Part shown: one piece after another, positions 51,181 to 58,383 of the stretch
Layout of the letters: each line of letters opens with the position of its first letter
Numbering within the stretch: the stretch's first letter is position 1
Origin: Saccharofermentans sp.
GTDB taxonomy: Bacteria; Bacillota; Clostridia; Saccharofermentanales; Saccharofermentanaceae
Assembly: GCA_024692235.1 (NCBI GenBank)
Contig: JAILMW010000033.1
Location: forward strand, 248,001-312,000
Length of the DNA: 64,000 nucleotides
Reading direction: 5' to 3'
Translations under genes and position numbers: made by a program
The notes under the pieces: generated by a model
Database searches by the model: none
Seen by the model: the letters and a program-made list of their open reading frames with translations, nothing else
Told to the model about the DNA's origin: nothing

Positions 51181-51211
51181 AAGCATCGGTTAAACCGGTG
51201 CTTTTTTATAT
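51181..51211 (+). terminator. Terminator-like leader hairpin (CACCGG family)
   Basis: AAGCATCGG (51181-51189) pairs with CCGGTGCTT (51195-51203) with one wobble, followed by TTTTATA. A gene starts 30 bases later. Related copies are at 33980 and 38897. Confidence 0.75.
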
Positions 51212-51240
51212 ATCAAAATTTTCATCAGGAGGTGCATTTA

Positions 51241-51402
51241 ATGATGCAGAACGGTAAAACAACCAGTAACAATCCCCAGTCAATGGATTTCGTAATCCAG
51301 CTTCCGAACGGAAAAAATGTACTAATGGAGAACAGTTCAGAGTCTCAGGCTAAGAACAAGGAAATAGTTAAGGCGTATTACGATGCCTTTAACAAGAACT
51401 AA
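51241..51402 (+). CDS. Small protein of unknown function (53 residues)
   Basis: A 53-residue frame beginning MMQNGKTTSNNPQSMDF and ending AYYDAFNKN, with CAGGAGGTG at ideal distance. The sequence FVIQLPNGKNVLMENSSES suggests a single small beta domain followed by a helix. It lies 16 bases before the DUF5688 gene and is probably co-transcribed. It is too short for common ORF lists. No family is recognised. Confidence 0.55.
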   Translation: MMQNGKTTSNNPQSMDFVIQLPNGKNVLMENSSESQAKNKEIVKAYYDAFNKN

Positions 51403-51418
51403 GGAAGGAGAATGTACT

Positions 51419-52396
51419 ATGAGTTTTGATGATTTCAAGAAGGAAGTAGCAGCAGTCGTCAAGGATTATCTCCCTGATGAGTACAAGGATGCGAAGGTAA
51501 CGATTGCTACCGTAAGTAAGATCGGCATGACATATGATTCGCTCACTGTACGCCCTGAAGGTCAGTTGGCTAGTCCTGCTGCTAATCTTAATGCCTTTTA
51601 TGAAGAATATGAGAATGGAAAAGCATTTGATGCGATAATGGACGATATATCAGATGTACTCCGGACTAAGGCTCCTGCGAATATGCAGAATCTGTCTTGG
51701 CTTTTTGACTTCGATAAGGTTAAGGATCATCTCTTCATCAGGGTGAGCAATGCAGAAAAGAACGAGGGACTTATCGCTTCCGCTCCGTATAAGAAGGTAG
51801 AAGATCTCATTATCACATACCATGTTGCGGTCGAATCTACCAATCACGGCCTTGCTAGCACGATCATTAATAATGATCTCCTCAATCATTACGGTGTATC
51901 TATTGAACAGGTTCATGAAGTTGCTATAGAGAATACTCCTAATCTTCTTGGGGTTAAGTTTAAACCCATGATTGAGATTGTTGCTGAAAACATGGGTATT
52001 GGTGTAGATGATCTTCCTGTTCCTAGTCCCTCAGATCCGCCTCTTTATGTTCTTAGTAATAATTACCTTAACTTTGGTGCAGGTCTGATAATGATTCCTG
52101 AAGTTATGGATAAGGTTGCTGAGAAACTCGGAAACAACCTTGTCATTCTACCGTCATCTGTTCATGAAGTAATAGTTACTCCTGTTCTTCCTGATACTGA
52201 TATTTCAAGGTTGGATGACATGGTAGCTGACATTAATTCCAATGAGGTTGATCCTAAAGAGGTATTGGCAGATCATATCTATATCTACGATGGTCTGGAG
52301 CATTCGTTGACTTCTTCCTTGACAATACAGGAGCAGTTGAATGTCATGTCTGATCCTGATGTCGATATAGATTCTGATATTGAATTGAATCCATAA
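51419..52396 (+). CDS. DUF5688-family protein
   Basis: A 325-residue soluble protein of a family frequent in clostridial conjugative elements, with no known function. It begins MSFDDFKKEVAAVVKDYLP and has a mixed alpha/beta body with the segment VLSNNYLNFGAGLIMIPEVM near residue 215. The tail DVDIDSDIELNP is one of the shared acidic tails. GGAAGGAG is eight bases before the ATG at 51419. An ATG at 51412 is out of frame. Confidence 0.75.
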   Translation: MSFDDFKKEVAAVVKDYLPDEYKDAKVTIATVSKIGMTYDSLTVRPEGQLASPAANLNAFYEEYENGKAFDAIMDDISDVLRTKAPANMQNLSWLFDFDKVKDHLFIRVSNAEKNEGLIASAPYKKVEDLIITYHVAVESTNHGLASTIINNDLLNHYGVSIEQVHEVAIENTPNLLGVKFKPMIEIVAENMGIGVDDLPVPSPSDPPLYVLSNNYLNFGAGLIMIPEVMDKVAEKLGNNLVILPSSVHEVIVTPVLPDTDISRLDDMVADINSNEVDPKEVLADHIYIYDGLEHSLTSSLTIQEQLNVMSDPDVDIDSDIELNP

Positions 52397-52410
52397 GGAG
52401 AGATGATCAC

Positions 52411-53076
52411 ATGAAGCGTGTGAATTGCAGATTCCTCAGTGAGCTCTATGAGCTCACTGAGATCTTATGTTTTGATATTGAGACAACAGGTCTGGATCCG
52501 CTAAACGATGAGATATTGAAATTATCAGTCGTTGATATGGCAGGAAACGTTCTTTTCGATGAATTGTTTTCAACTGATCATAAAACCAGTTGGGAAGATG
52601 CTACAAAGGTAAACGGTATCACTCCGGATATGGTATATGGATGTCGTAAGTTCAAAGACGCAACGTCAGAAATAGAGCGAGTGTTCAATGATGCCAAAAG
52701 TATTATCGGATACAATATATCAAGTTTTGATCTTATTTTTCTTCATAATAATGGTATCGATATTGATGCTCCGTATATGGCAGATATCATGCTTGATTGG
52801 TCTGAGGTTCTTGGAATATTCGATCCGAATACCAAAGAGTGGTCTAACCGTAGACTTAGCGAATTGGCATCTGTCTTCAGGTATGAATTTGTAGCTCATG
52901 ATTCTTTGGATGATGCAAGAGCGACTATCTTTCTTGCCAAAAAGGTCATCGATCTACAGACTTTTGAGTTCCTGCAGAAGCGTTCAACACAATTGAATCT
53001 ATATCGTGAGATCGATCCTTCAATTCAGTTTTCTGAAGATGCCGATATCCCTCTGGAAGAAGTAGTTGATATATGA
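52411..53076 (+). CDS. DnaQ-like 3'-5' exonuclease
   Basis: A 221-residue DEDD exonuclease. ExoI is LCFDIETTGLD (near residues 18-28), ExoII is GYNISSFDLIF and ExoIII is AHDSLDDARAT, so the active site is complete. It may trim or proofread DNA during replication of the element. The tail DIPLEEVVDI is acidic-hydrophobic as in several neighbours. AAGGAG precedes the ATG. A perfect palindrome lies in the first codons (52435-52461). Confidence 0.83.
   Translation: MKRVNCRFLSELYELTEILCFDIETTGLDPLNDEILKLSVVDMAGNVLFDELFSTDHKTSWEDATKVNGITPDMVYGCRKFKDATSEIERVFNDAKSIIGYNISSFDLIFLHNNGIDIDAPYMADIMLDWSEVLGIFDPNTKEWSNRRLSELASVFRYEFVAHDSLDDARATIFLAKKVIDLQTFEFLQKRSTQLNLYREIDPSIQFSEDADIPLEEVVDI
52435..52461. 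repeat. Perfect palindrome at the start of the exonuclease gene
   Basis: CTCAGTGAGCTC (52435-52446) pairs perfectly with GAGCTCACTGAG (52450-52461) around TAT. It lies in codons 9-17. Confidence 0.8.
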
Positions 53077-53099
53077 TTTGTATGAATCGTGAATGGGGT

Positions 53100-53290
53100 G
53101 TTAGGGGCGTTGCCCTTAAAGATTGTGAAAATGTATACACATTTTCGCCTGCTTGCGAGAAGAGCGCCAAAAAATATTTGGCGCTCGATAGCGGAGAGTG
53201 CTAACGGCATCTCTTCCGCTGATTACGCCGATTGGCGCTAAGGGCTTCGCCCCATATATCCTGACCGCTGACGCGGTGATTATTAGTTCT
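53100..53290. other. Candidate origin of transfer (oriT)
   Basis: The 229-base gap before mobC is rich in inverted repeats: GAAAATGT/ACATTTTC (53127-53146), GAGCGCCAAA/TTTGGCGCTC (53162-53186), AGCGGAGAG/CTCTTCCGCT (53190-53220) and GGGC-TTC-GCCC (53242-53252). TATATCCTG at 53255-53263 resembles the IncP-type nick consensus YATCCTG, and ACCGC/GCGGT follows (53264-53277). Position and structure fit an oriT for the MOBP relaxase downstream. No gene lies here. Confidence 0.6.
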
Positions 53291-53305
53291 AAGGAGATAT
53301 TGCCT

Positions 53306-53620
53306 ATGTCGAGAACCGTAGATTTTCATTTGCGAATGTCAGAAGACGAACTTGCAGAATTGGAAAAGATTTCTCATGAGTGCGGCATGACAAAAAGCCA
53401 GTACCTGAGAGCCGGGATCGGAGAAAAGAGGACTTTGCCGAAGGTCCCCGATGAGCTCATAGATCTCATGAAGGAACTGAATCGAGTTGGCATTAATCTT
53501 AATCAGCTTGTAGTTGTTTGCCGTAGCAGCGGCTATAGAGAAGATCAGGTCTTGGAGACGATAGATCAATTAAGTAAAGTCGGATTCGAACTTAGAAGAG
53601 CGATATACGGTATAAGGTAG
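53306..53620 (+). CDS. mobC: MobC-like relaxosome accessory protein
   Basis: A 104-residue protein with an N-terminal ribbon-helix-helix (VDFHLRMSEDELAELEK) and the MobC signature ELNRVGINLNQLVVVCR. It would bind the oriT and help the relaxase open the DNA. AAGGAG precedes the ATG at 53306; the longer frame from 53198 runs through the oriT repeats. It lies 14 bases before the relaxase gene. Confidence 0.85.
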   Translation: MSRTVDFHLRMSEDELAELEKISHECGMTKSQYLRAGIGEKRTLPKVPDELIDLMKELNRVGINLNQLVVVCRSSGYREDQVLETIDQLSKVGFELRRAIYGIR

Positions 53621-53633
53621 AAAGGAGACAAAT

Positions 53634-54986
53634 ATGGCAGCAACTAAAATATGGACTCTGTATAATTCCGTTACTGCTGCCAACGATTATGCTAAGAACG
53701 AGAAGAAGACGGTAGAAGTTCGATTCGATGAGTGCGATGATCGGGTGAATGTTAAAAGCGGGTCTGAAGAAATTATCCTTGGAGATATTGCTCATGCATT
53801 GAATTATATTTCGCAGGATCATAAAACTCACGCAAGGGAATACGTGACCGGAATTAATGTATCTGCTACTGATTGTAATAACGAGATGCAAGCCACTAAG
53901 GAATACTTTGGCAAGACTGATGGGGCTCTAGGGTATCATTGTATTCAGTCTTTTGCTCCCGGTGAAATTGATCCGGAACAAGCTCATGCTATCGGATGTG
54001 AGACGGCAGCTGCGCTTTGGGGGGATGCAGGATACCAGGTTTTAATATGTACTCACCTTGACAGGGAGCATATTCATAATCATTTTGTGATCAACTCTGT
54101 CAATACCTTTACCGGCGAGAAGGATCCTGTAAGGTACCATAATAAGATTAAAGCTATATCAGATCGTATCGTTAAAGAACATGGACTATCCGTGATCGAT
54201 GCGCCCGGTAAAAATCCGGCTGTTCTTCCCAGACTCTCCAAAAGGCAGCGTGATACACAACTGGTAGTAGATGAGGCTATCTCTAAGGCTACTGATCTTC
54301 TAGGGTTTCTTACTCTCATGGAACAAAAGGGTTATACGATCAATGCCGCTGCCGGTAAATCTTACTGGACGGTGAAACATGAATCCTGGAAGAGGCCTAT
54401 GAGGCTAATCAGGCTTGGTGAAGAATATCGTAATGCCGCGATTCTGGATAGAATCGCTAATGAATATCCTAAGGCTATCGTGATGACTCCTAAAGCAATG
54501 TATAAAGCTGAAGATCGTCTTTTTCGTATCAATAACAATTGGAAATATACCTATCAGTATAAGTATTTCATACACATGTATCGTATGGGATATGACCTGA
54601 GAAAGTATAGGCCGAAGAATAATCAGCTTACATGGGACGAAAGACGCGAGTTGGACGATAAGTGGAAAACGTTACGGCGTATCTCCTGGCTGACGGAGAA
54701 TAAAATATCGACTCAATCTGAGCTTGAATCCCGGGAGGTAATAAATAGACATAAAAATGAATATCTGATTCAGCAGAAAGAACATATTGTAAAACAAATC
54801 AGGAGTCTTAACCGTAAGAATCTTGATTATGCTGAGGAACAGAAGTTACTTGATCGGATAAATATAGAGCTCGAGGAACTTAAAGAGGAACTTCAGATCA
54901 TAAAGGATATTGAAGAAAACTCAATCGAAAGTTCTGATCGTGAGATATCTTACGATGAAGAAATACAACATGAGGAGGATTTGTAA
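53634..54986 (+). CDS. MOBP-type relaxase
   Basis: A 450-residue DNA relaxase that nicks oriT and leads the strand to the recipient. The metal-binding motif is HLDREHIHNHFVIN (about residues 141-154), with the N-terminal part of the domain from MAATKIWTLYNSV. The C-terminal half is basic and helical, with coiled-coil character from about 365. The tail SYDEEIQHEEDL is acidic, like those of several co-encoded proteins. GAAAGGAGAC precedes the ATG. The next gene follows without a gap. Confidence 0.88.
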   Translation: MAATKIWTLYNSVTAANDYAKNEKKTVEVRFDECDDRVNVKSGSEEIILGDIAHALNYISQDHKTHAREYVTGINVSATDCNNEMQATKEYFGKTDGALGYHCIQSFAPGEIDPEQAHAIGCETAAALWGDAGYQVLICTHLDREHIHNHFVINSVNTFTGEKDPVRYHNKIKAISDRIVKEHGLSVIDAPGKNPAVLPRLSKRQRDTQLVVDEAISKATDLLGFLTLMEQKGYTINAAAGKSYWTVKHESWKRPMRLIRLGEEYRNAAILDRIANEYPKAIVMTPKAMYKAEDRLFRINNNWKYTYQYKYFIHMYRMGYDLRKYRPKNNQLTWDERRELDDKWKTLRRISWLTENKISTQSELESREVINRHKNEYLIQQKEHIVKQIRSLNRKNLDYAEEQKLLDRINIELEELKEELQIIKDIEENSIESSDREISYDEEIQHEEDL

Positions 54987-56288
54987 ATGGCATATGAAGA
55001 TCAATTTGTCGATGGTGGAATAAATCTGATGATCAATGGTGCCAGACTGGCTATTTTTGCAACATCAAAGATGTTGGCGTTAATCGCAAAAGAGGTAACA
55101 CTTATGCATCTGAAGATTCAGGAAGGTAGAGAGCTTTCAGGTGGACAGAGAACCATTGCCGCGATGCTTAAGAGTGGAAAAGAAGTATCTTGCCTTACCA
55201 TGAATCGTGAGGATCTGCAGAAACTTAAAGCTCATGCTAAGGAGTATAATTTTCAGTTTCATGCCTTAAATACCGACAAAAAGACCGATAATGATAAGGA
55301 TTATTGTACGGTCTTTATCAGAAAGACGGATTTTGCTCAATTCCAGCAGTTTGTAAAAGACTATAATATCGGTGCAGTAAGTCACGGCGATATTACCTCT
55401 AAGCAGGAAAAGCCATTGCTGGAAGCTGACCTGGATAAGCTCCTGGATGACGATAAAGCGCGTGAACGCTTTATGAGTGGGCAGAAAACCTTTGATATAA
55501 AGGCTTTCATGGATGAACAGACAAAACGTGGTAGTAGTGTTGATCAGTTTCTGGTACTTCTTGAAGCATTAATCCAGAAACTGTTAGCTAGGAATCTTAC
55601 CCCTGATTTTACTAATATGGATATTAAAGATCCTGAGATTGATGTACTTGCCAAGGATTTTCAGTTCCCGTCTCCGGAGAAAAGCAACGAGATGACCGTC
55701 GAGGCGGGAAAGGAAGTCTCAACTATACAGGACTCATCGATAAATACTACCAAGAGTCCAAACGACAGAAGTAAAGATCCTCTTGATGACGAAAAGGAAT
55801 TTCAGGTGGATACTGATTTAGGTAAGGTTCAAAGGTCTGATCTTAAGGAAACATCCTTTGATCAGGTTGTTAATTCATCTCCTGAATCGGAAGTGACTAC
55901 AGACTTTGAACTATCATCTTCCTCAGCTCCGGAAGAATATACGGATCCTCTTGACTCATCTCTTGACGAATTTCTTGAGAATAATACTTATAGTAAGGAT
56001 TTTCGAGAAAGTTCATTTGAGAAGGAAGCTAAGATCGATCCCGGGCTTGATATAAAGTCTGCAGGCGGTACTCACCATGTACCGTCTTTTGATGAAACGC
56101 AGGAAGATTTTAAGCTTTCAGATGGTATGGTATCCGCGATGAAAGAGATGTATAACGCTACTCATCCTGAATCAAAGTATCAGACACAGAATTATACTCA
56201 GATAATGAATGATATGTATGAAGAAGCGGCCAGACAGACAGCAGGAGTTGAGATTCCTGTCGAGCCTGATATCGGGGGTGACATATGA
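54987..56288 (+). CDS. DUF3801/PcfB-like conjugation protein
   Basis: A 433-residue protein. The N-terminal domain (about residues 1-130) resembles DUF3801/PcfB proteins of Gram-positive conjugation systems, with LSGGQRTIAAMLKSGKEVS. A long acidic, Ser/Asp-rich region follows (about 235-380) and probably is disordered. The tail VEPDIGGDI resembles the shared tails. GAGGAGG lies before its ATG, inside the relaxase gene end. PcfB proteins assist coupling of relaxase to the channel. Confidence 0.75.
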   Translation: MAYEDQFVDGGINLMINGARLAIFATSKMLALIAKEVTLMHLKIQEGRELSGGQRTIAAMLKSGKEVSCLTMNREDLQKLKAHAKEYNFQFHALNTDKKTDNDKDYCTVFIRKTDFAQFQQFVKDYNIGAVSHGDITSKQEKPLLEADLDKLLDDDKARERFMSGQKTFDIKAFMDEQTKRGSSVDQFLVLLEALIQKLLARNLTPDFTNMDIKDPEIDVLAKDFQFPSPEKSNEMTVEAGKEVSTIQDSSINTTKSPNDRSKDPLDDEKEFQVDTDLGKVQRSDLKETSFDQVVNSSPESEVTTDFELSSSSAPEEYTDPLDSSLDEFLENNTYSKDFRESSFEKEAKIDPGLDIKSAGGTHHVPSFDETQEDFKLSDGMVSAMKEMYNATHPESKYQTQNYTQIMNDMYEEAARQTAGVEIPVEPDIGGDI

Positions 56289-57121
56289 CAAATCAACCTA
56301 AATTTAAGTCTGAGAAGTACCAACAGCGATATGATCAGCTTTCTGCTATGAGCGAAAAACTGTATTCAGAATTAAAAGCAGGTAACAGAGAGCATTTACT
56401 TAATGTGCTGAAGGTTATATCGATTACACCATCTCTTACCGTTAGAAATGCTCTTGTTCTATACCAGCAGTTGGGAAAGGCTCCTATGGGACTTAAAACT
56501 CCGGCTGAATGGAAAAAGCTAAATGTATCCATCAAGAAAGGTAATCGATGGCTGTGGCTGTGGGAGCCGCAGTTTTACGATGATCTTAAGACCGGTAAGA
56601 AAGTTAAGGGGCGTATCCTTCCGTCGGCCAGAATCGACATATCTCAAACAAATGCCGTAAAACCTGATCGAATGGATCTTTTCAAGGTTGAACAAGCTCT
56701 GATCGATAAGTACGGGATATCAATTTGGAATGGGAGAACGACGGAGCCTGCGCTTAAAGTTCCGAATACTACTCAAATCGTAGTTAATTCCGATTTCTCG
56801 AAGAAACAGATACTTGAGGCAGCTGCCGGTCAGATCTTGCGTGTGGCGCAACCGCAGAATAAACCGTTGACGTTAGGTGCTATGCTCGTATTTAGGTGTA
56901 CCGGATCTGATAAGATGCTTAGAAAGGAAATTGATCGTAATGATTCTCCGGCATCCGTAGAGCTTACAGATCTAAAATCGATTATAGGTGATTACAGGAA
57001 ACTTGTTGCAGAATGTGAATCATTGGTCAAGGATCTTGCTAAGAAGCTAGAGAAGGAAGAATCACCGCCAATTTCAATTGTTGACTCGGATCCCGAGGAG
57101 GATCTACCTTACGAGATCTAA
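56285..57121 (+). CDS. ArdC-N/LtrC-like protein without zincin domain
   Basis: A 278-residue protein. The segment TVRNALVLYQQLGKAPMGLK, then EWKKLNVSIKKGNRWLWLWEP, matches the single-strand-binding ArdC N-terminal domain. The HEXXH zincin part found in the other ArdC-like protein (39063) is missing. It probably helps in handling transferred DNA. The tail DSDPEEDLPYEI is another acidic tail. The start overlaps the PcfB-like gene by ATGA. Confidence 0.72.
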   Translation: MTNQPKFKSEKYQQRYDQLSAMSEKLYSELKAGNREHLLNVLKVISITPSLTVRNALVLYQQLGKAPMGLKTPAEWKKLNVSIKKGNRWLWLWEPQFYDDLKTGKKVKGRILPSARIDISQTNAVKPDRMDLFKVEQALIDKYGISIWNGRTTEPALKVPNTTQIVVNSDFSKKQILEAAAGQILRVAQPQNKPLTLGAMLVFRCTGSDKMLRKEIDRNDSPASVELTDLKSIIGDYRKLVAECESLVKDLAKKLEKEESPPISIVDSDPEEDLPYEI

Positions 57122-57141
57122 TATAAACACTATTGTTAAAC

Positions 57142-57168
57142 AGGGCTCAATTGATCGAGCTCTTTTTG
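57142..57168 (+). terminator. Terminator-like hairpin before the VirB2-like gene
   Basis: AGGGCTC (57142-57148) pairs with GAGCTCT (57157-57163) with one wobble, followed by TTTTG. The VirB2-like gene starts 33 bases later. Confidence 0.6.
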
Positions 57169-57200
57169 TTTGCCGAAAATACGGCGGAAAGGAATTAAAT

Positions 57201-57524
57201 ATGAAAATCAAGAAGATTACAGGAATGATTGCAGCAACTGCGCTTACTATGGCTTGTCACTTGCCCAGTATTGTACTGGCTACAGATACCGATCCGAACT
57301 CGGATCCTTCAACGGAAGTAATATCACAGATTGAGAATGCTAAGACTCTTATATATTCCATTGGTGGAGGCCTCGGAGCTTTGGTATTTTTCTTTTCGTT
57401 GTTTTCAGCCCTTAAAGCCAGAAAGAATGGTAACGATGAGAAATTTGATAACGGTATAACCGGCTGCATCATCGGTATTGTCATGGCATCTGCAGGAGCT
57501 TTGATGGCTTATTTCGGATTCTAA
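57201..57524 (+). CDS. VirB2-like pilin/channel subunit
   Basis: A 107-residue protein with a signal peptide (about residues 1-30, ending VLAT), a short acidic linker and two membrane helices (about 52-72 and 87-106). This is the form of VirB2/TrbC-like subunits in Gram-positive type IV systems. The ATG at 57201 follows GGAAAGGA; a longer frame from 57078 is not supported. It is followed directly by the VirB6-like gene. Confidence 0.75.
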   Translation: MKIKKITGMIAATALTMACHLPSIVLATDTDPNSDPSTEVISQIENAKTLIYSIGGGLGALVFFFSLFSALKARKNGNDEKFDNGITGCIIGIVMASAGALMAYFGF

Positions 57525-57536
57525 AGGAGATAGTAT

Positions 57537-58379
57537 ATGGATTTAGGCAGCGATATTATCCTGTATATCCTTGAAGAAGCTGTCGCCATCTGGAATGTCT
57601 TTCTGAGCACTGCATTTACGATTGTTTCAACATCCCCCTATGACCTAGGGGGAGATAACAATATATTTGATGCGATATCTACTCGTATCGGAGACTCTAT
57701 TTCTATGATTGCTTCATCACTGCTCATAGTGATCTGGGGAATAGGAGTCCTACGTTCTGCATCGCAGATAGAGAACCAAATGAGAGGTCCGCACCATATG
57801 TTCTGGCAACTGTTCAGGCTGTTTGTACCGGCGTCGCTTATTATGTCATATAAATATGTGACGAGCATAATAATAAGTTTGGGTGTTGACGCTCTTAATC
57901 AGATCTTACTGATCGATGCTACAGAATTATCAGAGATGGAAGTTGAAAGTACGGTAATTGCCTATCTGGATTCAGCCGGATTCTGGGATAAGTTCTTTGC
58001 GTTTTGCATATCTTTCGGTTTTTTAATTCAAGCTGTTCGATATGGGTCAAAGATTGTTCTAAAGGTATATGGAAGATTATTCTCAATCTACGGCATGATA
58101 TTTTTGGCTCCGATAGGATTAGCAATGTATGGATCCCAGCAGACTGAACACTCAGCGATGCGATATCTGACCTCTTTGGGTAAGGTTGCACTTCACGGTG
58201 TTGTTATCGTTATAGATCTCATCATTTATAATGTTTTCTTTACCTACATGACGTCAATCGATATGTTTGCAGGTTTCTCCGGCACTCTGTCAGGATGGCT
58301 TCTTCAGAACTTTTTTATGATGGGTGTCCTTTATGGACTCATTGAAGCATCAGAACAATTCACAGAAAGGATACTGTAA
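57537..58379 (+). CDS. VirB6/TrbL-like membrane protein
   Basis: A 280-residue protein with about six membrane helices and the conserved stretch around YGRLFSIYGMIFLAPIGLAM. It would be the inner-membrane core of the conjugation channel. AAGGAGA precedes the ATG by normal spacing. It lies between the VirB2- and VirB4-like genes, the usual order. A stretch of 57 bases of its 3' end carries an alternative upstream start for the VirB4 gene, which is not favoured. Confidence 0.82.
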   Translation: MDLGSDIILYILEEAVAIWNVFLSTAFTIVSTSPYDLGGDNNIFDAISTRIGDSISMIASSLLIVIWGIGVLRSASQIENQMRGPHHMFWQLFRLFVPASLIMSYKYVTSIIISLGVDALNQILLIDATELSEMEVESTVIAYLDSAGFWDKFFAFCISFGFLIQAVRYGSKIVLKVYGRLFSIYGMIFLAPIGLAMYGSQQTEHSAMRYLTSLGKVALHGVVIVIDLIIYNVFFTYMTSIDMFAGFSGTLSGWLLQNFFMMGVLYGLIEASEQFTERIL

Positions 58380-58383
58380 TACT

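Noticed and set aside
53198..53305. Longer N-terminus for MobC
   Set aside because: It would run through the inverted repeats of the candidate oriT, and a good ribosome site precedes 53306.
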